Assembly (NCBI GenBank): GCA_903905285.1 | Contig: CAIVFQ010000105.1 | Span: forward strand, 1-17,171 | Length of the DNA stretch: 17,171 nt | Reading direction: 5' to 3' | From: an uncultured Alphaproteobacteria bacterium | GTDB taxonomy: Bacteria > Pseudomonadota > Alphaproteobacteria > Paracaedibacterales > CAIULA01 | In this document: piece after piece, positions 16,026 to 17,171 of the stretch | Layout of the letters: each line of letters begins with the position of its first letter | Position numbering within the stretch: position 1 is the first letter of the stretch | Position numbers and translations under genes: made by a program | Notes under the pieces: generated by a model | The model's database searches: none | The model's input: the letters and a program-made list of their open reading frames with translations, nothing else | Told to the model about the DNA's origin: nothing

Positions 16026-17171
16026 TGACAAAATATATTTTATTCCCCCACGACAAACCCCTTAAAGAGCTTATGGGAGGCAAGGCGGCTTCTCTTTGTT
16101 CTTTGGGTGAAAAATTTCCCATTCCTTCTTGGTTTGTTGTAACACCAGAGGCGGCTCATCAGTCCCTTAGTGACATTCAAAAAGAAATAACAAATGCTTT
16201 AAAGAAGCTGGGGGATAGCCCCTTTGCTGTTCGTTCCTCTTCAATTGAGGAAGACACTTTAAGCTCTTCTTTCGCAGGGCAGTTTAAAACCTTTCTTAAT
16301 GTTCCAATCGACCAAGTTCTTGAATCTATAAAGTTAATTTGGGAATCAGGTTCAGAACAATCTGTTCAGGCTTATCGACAAGCAATGGGCCTGGATCAAT
16401 CTTCAATAATTCCAGCTGTTCTTGTGCAAAAAATGGTGCGGGCAGATGTTGCGGGTGTTGCTTTTAGTATTGATCCTGTTTCCCAAAATTGCATCACTAT
16501 TGTCGCGACCCAAGGGCTAGCAGACAAACTTGTTTCTGGAGAAGTTAACGGAGATACATATCGCCTGTCTTTGCAGCACGAACTTATCGCACAACATTTG
16601 GTGAACGAATCTCCTCTTCTTTCCATCAGCCAACTTTCACAAATTGCTAACGTTGCGTTGGATAGCGAAAAATTCTTTGGTTGCCCACAAGATATTGAAT
16701 GGGCTATTGAAGATGGGAATTTCTACCTATTGCAGTCTCGTCCTATAACGACGTTCAAGAATCAAGAAGATTTGTTAATATGGGACAACAGCAACATCGT
16801 TGAGAGCTACAGCGGGATCGTTTCTCCCTTAACTTTCTCCTTTGCTCTGCGGGCCTATGAAGGTGTTTACACGTCTTTTTGTCAGTTGATTCGCGTTCCC
16901 TCTAAACGCATAGAGGAGAAAAAAACTGTTTTCATGAATATGCTGGGGTATGTTAACGGGCGCATTTATTACAACCTTATTAACTGGTATGAATTAATCT
17001 CCTTAATGCCCGGCTTTCAATTCAATCGCCGCTTTATGGAGCAAATGATGGGTGTTTCTGAATCATTACCAAATCACATAGCGGTTAAAATTATTACCAA
17101 AAATAGTCAAGACAAGATGCGTTCTTTTATGGGGTCTGTATCAGGATTAAGGGCGACAACCTTTGCCAACA
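16025..17171 (+). CDS. PEP-synthase / rifampicin-phosphotransferase-like enzyme (3' partial)
   Basis: The first 382 codons of a large enzyme cut by the window end. It begins at ATG 16025, overlapping the UbiA stop by one base. Residues 1-245 are a PPDK_N-type ATP-grasp: GGKAASLCSLGEKFPIPSWFVVT, FAVRSSSIEED (68-77) followed by SSFAGQFKTFLNV, VAGVAFSIDPVS, QDIEWAIEDGNFYLLQSRPIT (from about 222). A second region follows (NIVESYSGIVSPLTFSFALRAY, GRIYYNLINWYELISLMPG, FMEQMMGV), as in PEP-synthase-like proteins that carry a middle substrate domain and a C-terminal phosphohistidine domain. In Rph and PEP synthase, ATP is split and a phosphate passes via histidine to rifampicin or pyruvate. Here the acceptor is unknown and the histidine domain lies outside the window. 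Context suggests phosphorylation of the pathway intermediate rather than central metabolism. Confidence 0.85.
   Translation, partial: MTKYILFPHDKPLKELMGGKAASLCSLGEKFPIPSWFVVTPEAAHQSLSDIQKEITNALKKLGDSPFAVRSSSIEEDTLSSSFAGQFKTFLNVPIDQVLESIKLIWESGSEQSVQAYRQAMGLDQSSIIPAVLVQKMVRADVAGVAFSIDPVSQNCITIVATQGLADKLVSGEVNGDTYRLSLQHELIAQHLVNESPLLSISQLSQIANVALDSEKFFGCPQDIEWAIEDGNFYLLQSRPITTFKNQEDLLIWDNSNIVESYSGIVSPLTFSFALRAYEGVYTSFCQLIRVPSKRIEEKKTVFMNMLGYVNGRIYYNLINWYELISLMPGFQFNRRFMEQMMGVSESLPNHIAVKIITKNSQDKMRSFMGSVSGLRATTFAN

Overview
The window is an AT-rich stretch of a Gram-negative genome with all supported genes on the + strand. The best taxonomic clue is the S-adenosylmethionine synthetase at 9151-10305. 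Its signature blocks ([66 protein letters not shown]) read like an alphaproteobacterial MetK. With the low GC and the decaying type VI secretion genes, this suggests a host- or protist-associated alphaproteobacterium of the Holosporales/Paracaedibacter kind. The lineage is inference; the alphaproteobacterial look of MetK is from memory of the family, not a search.

Region 1 (1-2869) is a type VI secretion (T6SS) spike module: a VgrG whose 5' end lies outside the window, a YwqK/MORN-repeat protein, and a PAAR-like DUF4280 protein, packed tightly. VgrG and the DUF4280 gene are each interrupted by a 1-nt frameshift at a homopolymer. Region 2 (2870-5098) holds an unrecognised large protein with a nucleotidyltransferase-like GS-x5-DID motif, a candidate T6SS cargo or effector. 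Its 5' end is also broken: an upstream reading frame with protein-like content runs into it at a G4 run and has no start codon.

Region 3 (5099 to the window end) is a single tightly coupled run of lipid or natural-product genes: a fatty acyl-AMP ligase / acyl carrier / thioester reductase fusion, a short-chain dehydrogenase, MetK, a DUF3419 (BtaA-like) SAM-dependent 3-amino-3-carboxypropyl transferase, a CTP-dependent lipid-kinase-like membrane protein, a formyltransferase-like protein, an OleC-like AMP ligase, a UbiA-family prenyltransferase and a PEP-synthase/Rph-like phosphotransferase cut by the window edge. Gene overlaps (ATGA at 8320, 11461 and 12732; start inside the stop at 16025) and short gaps point to one operon. 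Within it only the DUF3419 gene is damaged, by a +1 frameshift and an in-frame TAA.

A working model is that fatty acid is loaded on the carrier domain and released as aldehyde or alcohol, which the SDR may process. MetK supplies SAM for the aminocarboxypropyl transferase. The lipid kinase, second AMP ligase, formyltransferase, UbiA enzyme and ATP-dependent phosphotransferase would build or decorate a membrane lipid or secreted lipid. I do not recognise this combination as a characterised pathway, so it is the main candidate for an undescribed system. No rRNA, tRNA, CRISPR array, insertion sequence or convincing factor-independent terminator was seen.
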